From: Saccharibacillus deserti
Lineage (GTDB): Bacteria > Bacillota > Bacilli > Paenibacillales > Paenibacillaceae
DNA: 64,000 nucleotides
Direction: 5' to 3'
Assembly (NCBI RefSeq): GCF_013618475.1
Contig: NZ_JABJVN010000010.1
Coordinates: forward strand, 62,001-126,000
A program made the translations under genes and the position numbers. Numbering within the stretch: position 1 is the stretch's first letter; each line of letters starts with the position of its first letter. Below are positions 17,350 through 26,236 of this stretch, in pieces. The notes beneath the pieces were generated by a model. That model saw only the letters and a program-made list of their open reading frames with translations. It did no database searches and was not told the DNA's origin.

Positions 17350-17973
17350 TTAGGTCGGCCGTTCGATCTTGAACAGCCGGCCGAGCTCCGCGTATTCGCT
17401 TCCGGCCAGCCGGGCGACCGGACGAAGTTTCTCGGTCAGCACATAGCCGTGCTCCTCGTCGTAGATCGACTCGTCGAGACGGAAACGCAGAATGCGCGCG
17501 ATCAATAGATCATGCGTGACGCGTCCGTCGTCGGCTTTGATCGGCAGATGGGATTCCAGGCGGCATTCCAGCCGGACTTTGGCTTCGGCGATACCCGGCA
17601 CCGACACGGCGGCGCTGTCGACAAGCGTCAGAGACGTCAAGTCGATCTCGCTCTCGCCGGGCGGCAGGATTGCCGCGGTCTTGTTCATCTCTACGACCAG
17701 ATTCTCGTCGCAAATATGTACGACCAGTTCGCCGGTATCCGTCACATTGCGCGCCGTGTCTTTCATATCGCCGTCCGGACGCCGGGCGACGGAGAAAGCG
17801 ACAAGCGGCGGATCCGAACTTACCATATTGAAATAGCTGAACGGCGCCGCATTGACGATGCCCTGCTCGGCGGATCGCGAAGTGACCCAGGCAATCGGAC
17901 GCGGCACGATCGTACCGGTCATCAATTTATAGACAAGCTTGCTGCCCAGATCCTGCGGATCAAGATTGTACAT
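17350..17973 (-). CDS. Flavin reductase-like FMN-binding protein
   Basis: A 207-residue protein of the DIM6/NTAB flavin reductase family with the FMN-binding split barrel. Visible family parts are TGTIVPRPIAWVTSRSAEQG, NAAPFSYFNMVSSDPPLVAF, and KDTARNVTDTGELVVHICDE. Members reduce flavins or bind FMN as oxidoreductases; the substrate is not clear. The start is ATG at 17973, with AAGGAG 8 bases upstream; an in-frame extension to 18030 lacks a site. It stands alone behind its own promoter at 18083-18111, with a leader of about 110 bases. Confidence 0.88.
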   Translation of the reverse strand: MYNLDPQDLGSKLVYKLMTGTIVPRPIAWVTSRSAEQGIVNAAPFSYFNMVSSDPPLVAFSVARRPDGDMKDTARNVTDTGELVVHICDENLVVEMNKTAAILPPGESEIDLTSLTLVDSAAVSVPGIAEAKVRLECRLESHLPIKADDGRVTHDLLIARILRFRLDESIYDEEHGYVLTEKLRPVARLAGSEYAELGRLFKIERPT

Positions 17974-18082
17974 GGAAAAGCTCCTTCCGGATCGGCGGTC
18001 GAACGGCACCCGGGGTTCGCCGACGCGCATTTTTCAATACCTACACAACCATAAAGGTTCCGAAGTCGGAACCGACTCTTCC

Positions 18083-18111
18083 ATTGTAAACGTACGGACC
18101 GATTTTGTCAG
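18083..18111 (-). promoter_or_regulatory. Promoter of the flavin reductase gene
   Basis: Minus strand CTGACA (18111-18106), 17-base spacer, TACAAT (18088-18083). Downstream in the leader is an inverted repeat GGTTCCGA/TCGGAACC (18056-18073), which may be an operator. The rest of the 17974-18341 gap shows no further gene. Confidence 0.7.
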
Positions 18112-18341
18112 GCTTTGAGAAACCGCGCAGCCGTCAACGGGTCCCAAGGCTCGACTCCGCGTCCAGCACCAAGTCGGCGCGGATATGGGTTTGAATTTGT
18201 TGGATCCTACTCCATCCCTTTCCTTCTTGAATCGTTTTCGAAAAAAACGGCCCCCGCGCCTCAAATCATCGCGGGAACCGTCCTGTACATACTTTACACC
18301 ACTACTGCGAAAAAGTCATGCCGCTTTTACGCGGAAAATTT

Positions 18342-19229
18342 TTACAGCTCGATTTGTGCCGCACGTGCGTTCGATTCGACCTGTTCCACGCTTTTGCAGC
18401 CAGGAATCACGCAGCTGACCGCCGGGTTCTTCAAGCACCAGGCCAAAGCCCACTCGGCCATGCCTACGCCTTCCGGCACTTCGCTGCGGCGAATCTCTTC
18501 CACGAGTTTCAACTTCTCGTCGACTTCCGCCCGTTCGCGGCCTTTGCGGACATTGTCTTCGAATACGGCGCCCGGCTTGTATTTGCCGCTCAGGAAACCG
18601 CTCGCCAGCGGTACGCGTGCCAATACGCCCAGATCCTGACGTTCGCAGGACGGGAAGACGCGCTCTTCCGGCACGCGGTCGATCCGGTTGTAGACGACCT
18701 GAATCGCTTTGGCGTTTACTTGCGCCGCTTTGTCCGTCTGGTAGAGATTGTCGTTGCTGCCGATCGAAATGCCCAGGTTGCGGATTTTGCCGGCCTGCAC
18801 CTGCTTATCCAGCATGGTCCACAGCTCGTCGTTGTCGAACACGTCGTCCGAACCGGAATGGAATTGATACAGATCGATATAATCGGTGCGAAGCGATTTG
18901 AGCGATTCTTCCAGCTGGGTACGGATCTGGTCCGTATCCCAGGCATTCGTCCAGTGGTCGTGCCATTGATGGCCGAATTTGCTGGCAACGATCCAGTCTT
19001 CCCGTCTGCCGCGCGACAGATAATCCCCGATCAGACTTTCCGAGAGATGATGCGGTCCGTAGCACTCCGCCGTATCGATCAGGTTGATTCCAAGCTCCTG
19101 CGCCCGGTTCAATATGGCATCGACGTCTTTTTGTGCGTAATCCTGTCCCCAATCTCCTCCGAACTGCCAGGTGCCCACGCCTACCACGGACACGTTCAAT
19201 TCGGTGCTGCCCAATCTTCTGTATTTCAT
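18342..19229 (-). CDS. Aldo/keto reductase
   Basis: A 295-residue NADP(H)-dependent oxidoreductase with the TIM-barrel AKR signature. RRLGSTELNVSVVGVGTW is at the N-terminus; the catalytic Asp and Tyr are in NLIDTAECYG, Lys in IVASKFGHQ, and DYIDLYQFHS gives the fourth tetrad position. The cofactor segment GVLARVPLASGFLSGKY follows. The ATG at 19229 is 7 bases after GAGGTG and is preferred to a GTG two codons upstream. It is a single gene between the flavin reductase and the siderophore permeases. Substrate unknown, probably sugars or aldehydes. Confidence 0.93.
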   Translation of the reverse strand: MKYRRLGSTELNVSVVGVGTWQFGGDWGQDYAQKDVDAILNRAQELGINLIDTAECYGPHHLSESLIGDYLSRGRREDWIVASKFGHQWHDHWTNAWDTDQIRTQLEESLKSLRTDYIDLYQFHSGSDDVFDNDELWTMLDKQVQAGKIRNLGISIGSNDNLYQTDKAAQVNAKAIQVVYNRIDRVPEERVFPSCERQDLGVLARVPLASGFLSGKYKPGAVFEDNVRKGRERAEVDEKLKLVEEIRRSEVPEGVGMAEWALAWCLKNPAVSCVIPGCKSVEQVESNARAAQIEL

Positions 19230-19432
19230 TTCCACTCACCTCTTCATGATGTTTTCCGGACGCTTCGCGTCCCGCACAGCCGGCATGGATTCTGTTTTCC
19301 GGATAGCGCTTCCATGATAGGGGATCGGCGGACTTTTTTCAATCCCCTATCATGGGAAATCATCGCTGTCCTATGCAAAAACCGCCTTCCCGATCGGGAA
19401 GGCGTCGCAGAACCGGAAGAAACAGCCGGTGT

Positions 19433-20464
19433 TCAGACTTTGGTCTTGGCAAGCAGATACAGAAAGTACGGAGCGCCGATTACGGCTACGACGACGCCGG
19501 TCGGGATATCGGTTGGCTGAAGAATCCAGCGGCCCAGCGTATCGGCGACCAGAACCAGCAGGGCGCCGGCCAGCGCCGACACGGGCAGCAGAATCTGATG
19601 TTTCGGCCCGACGAGCCTGCGTCCCAAATGGGGACCGATCAGACCGACGAAGCCGATGCCTCCGCTGACCGCAACGCATGCCCCGGCCAGACCGACGGCA
19701 GCGGCCAGCAGCAGCAGGCGTTCGCGTTCGATCGCCGTACCAAGTCCGGTCGCCGTCTGATCGCCCATGTTCAGCACGTTCATGACTTTCGCTTTGTAGA
19801 ACACGAAAGGCAGGAACAGGATCAGCCACGGCAGCAGAGCCACGACGAACTTCCAGCTGGTTCCCCAGATCCGTCCGGCCAGCCAGGAAGCGACGAACTG
19901 GTATTCTTCGGGATTAAGACGGAGCGTCAGCACGATCATCGCCGCGCTGATGCCCGCCGCTACCCCGATTCCGACCAGCAGCATCCGGGTCGGGATAAGT
20001 CCTTCGCCTTTTTTGTAGGAGAGAACATAGATCAATACGGCCGTGGCGCCGGCTCCGACCAGAGCGAGTACCGGCAGCAGGAACACCGAACCGCTGGCCG
20101 TCGACGAGAAGAACGAAACATAGAGCATCACCATCAGTCCCGCTCCGGCATTGACGCCGAGAATACCGGGATCGGCCAGCGCGTTGCGCGACAGACCCTG
20201 CATGACGCAGCCGGACACGGCAAGGCCCGCTCCGATCAGGATCGAGATGACGATACGCGGCAGGCGGAATTCGAACAGAATCAAATGCTGCTGCGCCGTC
20301 CCCCGACCAAACAGTGTCCGGATCACCTCAAGCGGCGACAGCCGGATAAAGCCCGTGTTCATGCTGACGACAAAAGCGGCGATAATCAATACGATAAAGA
20401 TTGCGATAACCAGGATTCCCCGACTGCGCTTGCGGCGTTCGGCCTGATGAATCATTGATTCCAT
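19433..20464 (-). CDS. Iron-siderophore ABC permease, FecCD family (second subunit)
   Basis: A 343-residue FecCD/BtuC-type permease with about ten hydrophobic segments. Hallmarks include RLPRIVISILIGAGLAVSGC, MQGLSRNALADPGILGVNAG, and GFVGLIGPHLGRRLVG near the C-terminus. The start ATG at 20464 overlaps the stop of the previous permease by one base (TAATG) and has AAAGGAGGAG; the longer open frame to 21145 only runs antisense-free over the neighbour by chance. The two permeases should form a heterodimer for siderophore uptake. Similar to B. subtilis YfhA by order. No binding protein or ATPase gene is adjacent. Confidence 0.93.
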   Translation of the reverse strand: MESMIHQAERRKRSRGILVIAIFIVLIIAAFVVSMNTGFIRLSPLEVIRTLFGRGTAQQHLILFEFRLPRIVISILIGAGLAVSGCVMQGLSRNALADPGILGVNAGAGLMVMLYVSFFSSTASGSVFLLPVLALVGAGATAVLIYVLSYKKGEGLIPTRMLLVGIGVAAGISAAMIVLTLRLNPEEYQFVASWLAGRIWGTSWKFVVALLPWLILFLPFVFYKAKVMNVLNMGDQTATGLGTAIERERLLLLAAAVGLAGACVAVSGGIGFVGLIGPHLGRRLVGPKHQILLPVSALAGALLVLVADTLGRWILQPTDIPTGVVVAVIGAPYFLYLLAKTKV

Positions 20465-21516
20465 TACAGGCTCCTCCTTTCTTTGACAGCCAGATAGAGG
20501 AAGAACGGAACCCCGATCAGAGCTACCAGGGCGCCGATCGGCGTCTCCTGCGGCGGATTGATCATCCGCGCCGCCAGATCGGCGAATACGATCAGCAGAC
20601 TGCCAAGCACAGCCGAACACGGAATGATCCAGCGGTAATCGACGCCGACCAGCTTCCGGGTCAAATGCGGAATAATCAGGCCGACGAAGCCGACCGATCC
20701 GACGACGGACACGGCCGTTCCGGCCAGTACAAGCACGATCAACACGCCCAGCAGCCGGACGAAGCCGGTGCGCTGTCCGAGGCCGGTTGCGATATCGTCC
20801 CCCAGACTGAGCAGGGTAATCGAACGCGACAGCGCGATCGAACCGAGCAGGGCGATCACGACGACCGGAAGAATAATCTGGATCTGCACCCACTGGGTGC
20901 CGGCGACGCCGCCCGCATACCAGAAAGCCAGATCCTGACCGATCTTGAAATACAGCGCCACCCCTTCGCTCAGTGCGGTGAACAAAGCGCTGACCGCGGC
21001 TCCCGCCAGCACCAGGCGGATCGGCGTCAGGCCGCCTTTGGAACGCGAACCGATCCCGTAGACGATACCGACTCCCGCGCCGGCTCCGACAAACGAATAC
21101 AGCATGAGGCCGAGAAACGAAAGACCCGGAGCAAAAGCAAAACACAAAGCCAGAGCAAAGCTGGCTCCCGCATTGAGTCCGAGCAGCCCGGTATCGGCAA
21201 GCGGATTGCGGGTCATCCCCTGCATAATCGCGCCTGCGACGGCAAAGGCCGCGCCCACGATCGCCGCTCCGATCACCCGGGGCATACGCAGCTCGCGGAT
21301 GATCTGATGCTCGGTCAATTCGGGATTGAAATGAAAGACCGCTTTCCAGACGTCGGGCAGCGCGATATCTTTGGCTCCGACCGCCACGGCAAGCGCCATC
21401 CCCAGGGCAAGCAGGATAATCCCGCCGATCAAAATAAGCGAAGCGGCCAGCGGCCGCGAGCGGACCTTGACCTTGTGTACGGTCTGCGGATCTTTAGGCA
21501 GGGCGGACGGTTTCAT
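20464..21516 (-). CDS. Iron-siderophore ABC permease, FecCD family (first subunit)
   Basis: A 350-residue membrane permease. Motifs include RELRMPRVIGAAIVGAAFAV, MQGMTRNPLADTGLLGLNAG, and GFVGLIIPHLTRKLVGVDYR. The start ATG at 21516 has AAGGGGG further upstream. The transcript begins near 21765 at a promoter overlapped by a Fur-like box, so expression should rise in iron starvation. It pairs with the following permease, resembling the YfiZ/YfhA pair of B. subtilis, where the binding protein is nearby; here it must be elsewhere in the genome. Confidence 0.93.
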   Translation of the reverse strand: MKPSALPKDPQTVHKVKVRSRPLAASLILIGGIILLALGMALAVAVGAKDIALPDVWKAVFHFNPELTEHQIIRELRMPRVIGAAIVGAAFAVAGAIMQGMTRNPLADTGLLGLNAGASFALALCFAFAPGLSFLGLMLYSFVGAGAGVGIVYGIGSRSKGGLTPIRLVLAGAAVSALFTALSEGVALYFKIGQDLAFWYAGGVAGTQWVQIQIILPVVVIALLGSIALSRSITLLSLGDDIATGLGQRTGFVRLLGVLIVLVLAGTAVSVVGSVGFVGLIIPHLTRKLVGVDYRWIIPCSAVLGSLLIVFADLAARMINPPQETPIGALVALIGVPFFLYLAVKERRSL

Positions 21517-21560
21517 CGTTCTGCGTCCCCCTTGCGCCTGTTTGAAATTGTTTCACAACA

Positions 21561-21704
21561 TCACCCTTCTTCCGAATGAACACCTGTGCCGGGCTCGCCC
21601 GTGTGGACATTCTTTCTGTATGTTTGGACAAACGCGGCAAATCCAAGCTCCCGCTTCGCATGGACAACCCTTATGTAGATCGGCAGATCGCTTAAACGTT
21701 TCAC
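21561..21704 (-). CDS. Possible small leader peptide of the siderophore permease transcript
   Basis: An open frame of 47 codons from GTG 21704 (MKRLSDLPIYIRVVHAKREL at its start) lies inside the 250-base leader between the Fur-controlled promoter and the first permease. It is basic and not similar to any family recognised here. The ribosome binding site is weak (CAGGCGCGAG), so it may be chance. Confidence 0.25.
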   Translation of the reverse strand: MKRLSDLPIYIRVVHAKRELGFAAFVQTYRKNVHTGEPGTGVHSEEG

Positions 21705-21748
21705 GGCTCGCGCCTGCCTATACCGCAGTCAGCGGCGGACCTCACAAT

Positions 21749-21797
21749 TGAGATTCATTATCATTCCCAGTATACCAGTCCTCAAATCTGACGTCTA
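21749..21797 (-). promoter_or_regulatory. Promoter with Fur box for the siderophore permeases
   Basis: Minus strand TAGACG (21797-21792), 17-base spacer, TATACT (21774-21769). Just downstream, 21763-21749 reads TGATAAT-G-AATCTCA, a 7-1-7 Fur-box arrangement with one perfect half and one 5/7 half. Fur with iron would block initiation. Confidence 0.75.
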
Positions 21798-21851
21798 TCG
21801 AATTTCTTTTTTCCATATTGGATCCGAGTTGTCCGCAATATGATTGGATAC

Positions 21852-21880
21852 TTGAAAACGTGGGTAATGTAAGGTATTAG
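21852..21880 (+). promoter_or_regulatory. Probable promoter of the small conserved protein
   Basis: TTGAAA (21852-21857), 17-base spacer, TATTAG (21875-21880), 32 bases before the GTG start of the small gene. Confidence 0.5.
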
Positions 21881-21912
21881 CATGTATTCTGAATCGCAAG
21901 GGGGCCTACACC

Positions 21913-22104
21913 GTGGCAGCTCATGAGATCAAAAAGGCCGTATCCAAAGAAGAATTCCTTCGTCTGCATCTAGTGAGTGGAGAATTTTACACCGGCTCCT
22001 GTTCTCCCGACCTAACAAACAAAAGTTTTTTTAAAATCGATACTTCAGACCGCGTCGTCTCGCTGCCTTATTGGGCGGTTAAACGTTTCGAGCGTCTTCA
22101 TTAA
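21913..22104 (+). CDS. Small hypothetical protein, 63 residues
   Basis: A short protein (N-terminus VAAHEIKKAVSKEEFLRLHL) with no membrane segment. It starts at GTG 21913 with AAGGGGG about 8 bases upstream and ends before a strong terminator. Between them it forms a complete small transcription unit. The pattern of short beta strands with LPYWAVKRFERLH at the end suggests a compact fold, but no family was recognised. Confidence 0.65.
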   Translation: MAAHEIKKAVSKEEFLRLHLVSGEFYTGSCSPDLTNKSFFKIDTSDRVVSLPYWAVKRFERLH

Positions 22105-22150
22105 GCTTTTTTAATAGCAGCCTCCTGTTTGCTCCCTACGATTCCCATAC

Positions 22151-22189
22151 AGACTCCGTCGACGTTTTATGCGCCGACGGAGTCTTTTT
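22151..22189 (+). terminator. Terminator after the small protein gene
   Basis: Hairpin GACTCCGTCG / CGACGGAGTC with a 13-base loop, followed by TTTTT. Confidence 0.9.
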
Positions 22190-22389
22190 GCGTCGCTTCT
22201 TTGGACTGATCCTCGCGCCTTCTCTGGCACAAAGCCTTCAAAAAGATAAATTTTTTCGTATCTTCCCTGTATAAAGCACACGATTTCCCGGCTTTTTCCG
22301 ATATAACGATTATAAAAAGCGGTTGTAACTACCCGCTGCATACCGGTCGTTCCGCCCAGCGGAGCGGGACTGTCAGAGGAGGATTTCTC

Positions 22390-24513
22390 ATGTTCGCCAA
22401 ACTGCTTTACCCTTTTGCTTTTATTTTGTCGCGATTGAAATACGCCCAGAAATTTATTCTGATCAGCATTCTGTTCGCCGCACCGCTTGCCCTGCTGTTC
22501 GTACTCTGGTTTTCCGGCATCCAGGAAAAGATTCATACGACCGACTTGGAAAAGAAAGGATTGGTGCAGGTCGAAGCCGTTTTCCCGTTCATTTTGTCGC
22601 TGCAGCAGCACCGCGGACAAGCCAACGCCCTCCTGAACGGAGGAGGCGCGGACAACCGGAGCAAGCTTGATGCCATTGCTGACCAGGCAAATACGAACGC
22701 CGAGCAGATCGGCCAGGCGGCAGTCGAATCCGGATTGACCGGAGCGGCAGCCGAATGGCCGCTGATTGCCGCCGAATGGAAATCGCTGCAGGCGGAGGCC
22801 GCTTCTCTCTCCGCGACCGACAGTTTCGCCCGTCACAGTGAGCTGGTGACGCGCATGCTCGATTTCGTCGTCGAAAGCGCGGATGAATCGGGACTGTCGC
22901 TCGATACGGAAATCGATTCTTTTTACCTGATGGATATGATCGTCAAACGGCTGCCGAACTTGATCGAGAATACGGCCCAAATCCGCGGCACCGGCAACGG
23001 GATGCTGACCAAACATCAGGCGCAGCCCGAAGCGCTGACCGGCGTCGCCGTGAAGAAAGCCCAGGCGGAAAGCGAACTGAAAGAACTCAACAAATCGCTT
23101 GGAACCTTTACCGAATTGAATCCGGAAGCCGGCGCACAGATCCAGGGACCGGGGCAAACGGCTGCGGACTCGATCGAAAGTTTTCTTGCGCTGGCCGACC
23201 AGCAGCTGTTCGACGACAAGACGCTGTCTTCGGAACCTGCCGCTTTCTTCTCGGCCGGCACTTCCACGGTCGAAGAATCCTATGCGTTGTTCCAGCAGGC
23301 CGCCGATACGCTGGCTTTGCTGCTGGACCAACGTATCGAACGCCTTGAATCCGGACGAAACCTGGTTACGGCCCTTATGGCAGCGGCCCTTCTGCTTGTT
23401 CTGCTGTTCTACATGGCCTTCTACCGGAGCGTAAACAGTGCCGTTCGCCTGCTGGGCGCGCGTTCATCGGATATGGCCAACGGCGACTTGTCGCAGACTA
23501 TTGCGATCGATAGCCGCGACGAACTCGGTCAGGTCGGCGACTCGTTCAACCGTATGATCGCAGCCTTGAACAAGACCCTGCGCGGAAGCCAGGAAGCGTC
23601 GCATCTGTCCGCAGCGTCTTCGCAGCAGCTCAGCGAAGTCTCGCGCGAATCTTCGCTGGCGATGCGCCAGGTAGCCGCGGCGGTACAATCCGTAGCCGAA
23701 GGTTCCGAGACGCAGCGCCGCATGACCGAAGACACGGCGCTGGCCATGAACGAAATGGCGATCGGCATTACGAAAATCGCCGAATCATCGGCCTCCGTTG
23801 CGGAATCCGCCGCCGAGACGGCGCAGCGGGCCGAAGTGGGCGACCGCGAATTGTCCGCCGCTGTCGGGCAGATGCGCAGCATCCGCGAATCGGTCAGCCA
23901 ATCGGCGGACAGCGTCTCGCTGCTGAACGAGCATTCGCAGCAGATCGACGAGATCGTCTCTTCGATCAAAGCGATTGCCCGTCAGACGCAGCTGCTGTCG
24001 CTCAATGCCAATATCGAAGCGGCACGAGCCGGCGAACACGGCCGGGGCTTCGCGGTCGTCGCTTCCGAAGTCGGCAAACTCGCGGAACAGACGCAGTCTT
24101 CCGTCGAGACCATCTCGCTTCGGATCGGCGATATCCGCAGCCTGATCGGCCAGACGGTCGGGTTGATGAAGCGCACCGATTCGGAAACGGCCCAAGGGAT
24201 GGACTCCATCGACCGCGCCAGCAGCGCGATCGGAGAGATCGGTCATTCCGCCCGGATCGTCAACGACCAGATTCAGGAAATTTCCGCGGCTTCCCAGCAA
24301 ATTTCCGCGGGCGTCGAAGAAGTGACGGCTTCGGTCTCCGAGGTGGCGCGCGTTGCGCTCCATTCTTCCGAGGAGTCCCAAACGATGGCTGCGGCTTCGC
24401 AGCAGCAGTTGGCCGCGCTGGAAGAGATCGGCAGCGCCGCCGGCGGTCTGAGCGATATGGCCGCCGGGCTGCAGCAGAATCTGGGATTCTTCAAGCTCTC
24501 GGACGCCCAATAA
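22390..24513 (+). CDS. Methyl-accepting chemotaxis protein
   Basis: A 707-residue transmembrane chemoreceptor. Membrane helix 1 is at residues 22-43; an extracellular, mostly helical sensor region spans 45-320 ([15 protein letters not shown] resembles the first helix of NIT-type nitrate/nitrite sensor domains); helix 2 is [21 protein letters not shown] (about 321-341). HAMP follows ([20 protein letters not shown]), then the signalling hairpin with the tip [20 protein letters not shown] and [20 protein letters not shown]. The start ATG at 22390 has GAGGAGG. A sigma-D-like -10 (CCGATATAA, about 22299) is upstream, but no well-spaced -35 was found. Ligand unknown. Confidence 0.95.
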   Translation: MFAKLLYPFAFILSRLKYAQKFILISILFAAPLALLFVLWFSGIQEKIHTTDLEKKGLVQVEAVFPFILSLQQHRGQANALLNGGGADNRSKLDAIADQANTNAEQIGQAAVESGLTGAAAEWPLIAAEWKSLQAEAASLSATDSFARHSELVTRMLDFVVESADESGLSLDTEIDSFYLMDMIVKRLPNLIENTAQIRGTGNGMLTKHQAQPEALTGVAVKKAQAESELKELNKSLGTFTELNPEAGAQIQGPGQTAADSIESFLALADQQLFDDKTLSSEPAAFFSAGTSTVEESYALFQQAADTLALLLDQRIERLESGRNLVTALMAAALLLVLLFYMAFYRSVNSAVRLLGARSSDMANGDLSQTIAIDSRDELGQVGDSFNRMIAALNKTLRGSQEASHLSAASSQQLSEVSRESSLAMRQVAAAVQSVAEGSETQRRMTEDTALAMNEMAIGITKIAESSASVAESAAETAQRAEVGDRELSAAVGQMRSIRESVSQSADSVSLLNEHSQQIDEIVSSIKAIARQTQLLSLNANIEAARAGEHGRGFAVVASEVGKLAEQTQSSVETISLRIGDIRSLIGQTVGLMKRTDSETAQGMDSIDRASSAIGEIGHSARIVNDQIQEISAASQQISAGVEEVTASVSEVARVALHSSEESQTMAAASQQQLAALEEIGSAAGGLSDMAAGLQQNLGFFKLSDAQ

Positions 24514-24528
24514 AATCATATTTCTTAT

Positions 24529-24569
24529 CAAAAAGGCTTCCGGTTCTTATCCCCGGAAGCCTTTTTTTG
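24529..24569. terminator. Terminator after the chemoreceptor gene
   Basis: Hairpin AAAAAGGCTTCCGG / CCGGAAGCCTTTTTTT. It works for the chemoreceptor and, by its A run, possibly for the opposite strand. Confidence 0.9.
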
Positions 24570-24603
24570 CCCGATTTGCACCTGCACGCTCCGCGAATCG
24601 GGT

Positions 24604-25444
24604 TCAATATTCGATGACACGGTTGCGGCCGCTTCGCTACCGGAACCCTGGCCAGGATTTGGTCCGCCCGTTTAATCATCAGCGGAAACTCGAGCATGTT
24701 TTTGAAAAAATGTTCGTCGTTGCGAATGCCCAAATATTTCTCGTACACTTCCGCGGCGGGAACGCCGTCCAGCGTCTTGATCCAGGTCGGTCCGCCCGTC
24801 TCGGTTACGGTCATATCCCGGCTCAGCGGTTCCCAGCCCAGATAATCGCGGGCCTGGATCTTCAGTTCTTCCCCACGGAAGACGACAGCCGCCGCTCCGT
24901 CGCGGTACAACTGTCCTCCGGCCAGGACAGGAGACGATTCCGTACCGTATTCGTACGAAGCGGCTCCCGCTCCGAAGACCGGTACTTCGGGCAGCAGCCC
25001 CCGCATCCCTCTGAGCAGTCCAGCCCCGTCCATGCGCTGTGTCGTCGCATACAGCAGAATGCCTCTAACCTCGGGCTCTTGCGCTTCTTCCTGCAGGAGA
25101 GCGGCCAATCTTCGGCCGCTCTCTTCTTCTTCTCCCCGCAAACAGCCCAAAGAAAACAGCTGCAGCTTCGAGGTATCGAAAAAAGAAAAAATAACGACGA
25201 TCCGGTTGCGCAGAAATTCGCCTTTGGCGATTTCTCCCGCCGTGGTCACTCCCGTAACGACAGCCTTCGGAAACCGCTGCACAATAGGTTCATAGAGCGC
25301 CGCAGCGCTTCGCAGCAGCCGGGAAGACGTCAAGAACTGGATCAAGACGGAACGGCTGGCCTGCGCACGGGCATGCAGTTCGGGATCTTGCAGGCAGGCA
25401 TCAAACTCTTCAATGCCGCCAAAATCGAACGAAATTTGAAACAT
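24604..25444 (-). pseudogene. Decayed FIST-GGDEF gene (internal deletion plus frameshift)
   Basis: The N-terminal FIST sensor domain is intact for about 200 residues (VTGVTTAGEIAKGEFLRNRI, GRRLAALLQEEAQEPEVRGI, VFGAGAASYEYG), and FIST_C begins (LDGVPAAEVYEKYLGI). Then the frame jumps at LEFPLM into IKRADQIL, which is the usual last helix of a GGDEF domain. In the next frame the DNA continues to encode RSGRNRVIEY and a stop (24604), the typical end of a GGDEF protein, behind a TAG. So a diguanylate cyclase with a FIST sensor has lost most of FIST_C and GGDEF. The still open frame continues to 24491 with unrelated residues through the terminator. The start ATG at 25444 has GGGAGGAG. Confidence 0.75.
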
Positions 25445-25569
25445 GGTGATTGAACTCCTCCCGGATCGGTCCGTCTCGCCAATATGACGGCCGTTCTGCT
25501 ATAAGCCAATATCGGCATTTTCGGCGGCGTTTGTTATGCGCGGTACGCAAAGGCAGGGAAAGCGGACGC

Positions 25570-25602
25570 AAAAACCCGGCGCCCTTTGCGGAGCGTCGGG
25601 TT
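25570..25602 (-). terminator. Terminator of the HPr-like gene
   Basis: Minus strand hairpin AACCCGACGCTCC / GGGCGCCGGGTT with a GCAAA loop, followed by TTT and G. The gap 25445-25711 shows nothing else. Confidence 0.7.
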
Positions 25603-25711
25603 CTCGATTCATCCCGAAGTTGGCCCGGCAGACCGGATTGCCGCTGTGCCAACGCCAAACTGCGCCTGCCGGATAACGATCCGGGATCCTTCGGCGCTTC
25701 GCGGTTCTCTT

Positions 25712-25987
25712 TTAATGGGGAGCACAACCGTGATGTTGAAACAAGCCGCACATATATTCCAGCGCTTCCAATTCGTCTTGTCCGCGTGCGCTGATCCGTA
25801 CCGTGCTGCCGCTGTGAATCGGAAGCAGCATCATACCGAGCAGACTTTTGACATCGACAATGCGCTGGTTGTTCTCGTCTCCGAAAGTAAGCTTGATATC
25901 CGAAGCGAACTGGGAAGCCTGCGAAGAAATTTGCAGCAGTTCGTCGCGATCGAAGTCTGTTTTGATCATAAATTCATGCACTCTCAT
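25712..25987 (-). CDS. HPr-like protein without the active-site histidine (Crh-like)
   Basis: A 91-residue protein with the HPr fold pattern. The regulatory serine segment is kept (VDVKSLLGMMLLPI, equivalent to Ser46 of HPr), as is TVRISARGQDELEAL. The usual active-site segment GIHARPA is replaced by FDRDELLQ, so His15 is missing. Such a protein cannot carry phosphate from PEP, but could be phosphorylated on Ser by HPr kinase and act as a CcpA partner, as Crh does. It is more diverged than Crh, which keeps the ARPA residues. The start ATG at 25987 has GAGGGA upstream. It lies alone between the FIST relic and a lipoprotein-like gene. Confidence 0.8.
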   Translation of the reverse strand: MRVHEFMIKTDFDRDELLQISSQASQFASDIKLTFGDENNQRIVDVKSLLGMMLLPIHSGSTVRISARGQDELEALEYMCGLFQHHGCAPH

Positions 25988-26199
25988 AGATGGGTTCCCT
26001 CTTTTCCGTGATAACCTGATAACGCTTCCAAATTTTAGGGCAAGACAGTCCGATCCGGTCAGGAATCAGACTGCTCCCTCTTCTTCTATATCGGTTTGTT
26101 GAAGCCGAAATTTAATGCAGGACCGGAGACGGCGGGCGAGGTTCTGTCCAAGCGGTTTATTGAATGTTTATCCACTTTGTCCCCGCTTGAAACGACAGC

Positions 26200-26227
26200 A
26201 AAAAGACCGGGGTACAAGCCCCCGATC
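26200..26227 (-). terminator. Terminator after the MocR operon
   Basis: Minus strand hairpin GATCGGGGG-CTTGTA-CCCCGGTC followed by TTTTT, just after the stop of the 278-residue protein gene. Confidence 0.8.
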
Positions 26228-26236
26228 CGGATCCGT

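Noticed and set aside
20465-21145. Longer frame in front of the second FecCD permease
   Set aside because: It overlaps the first permease out of frame. The ATG at 20464 has a good ribosome site and the family N-terminus.
22280-22310. Sigma-D promoter in front of the chemoreceptor
   Set aside because: The -10-like CCGATATAA is good, but the nearest TAAA is about 22 bases away in place of 15-16.
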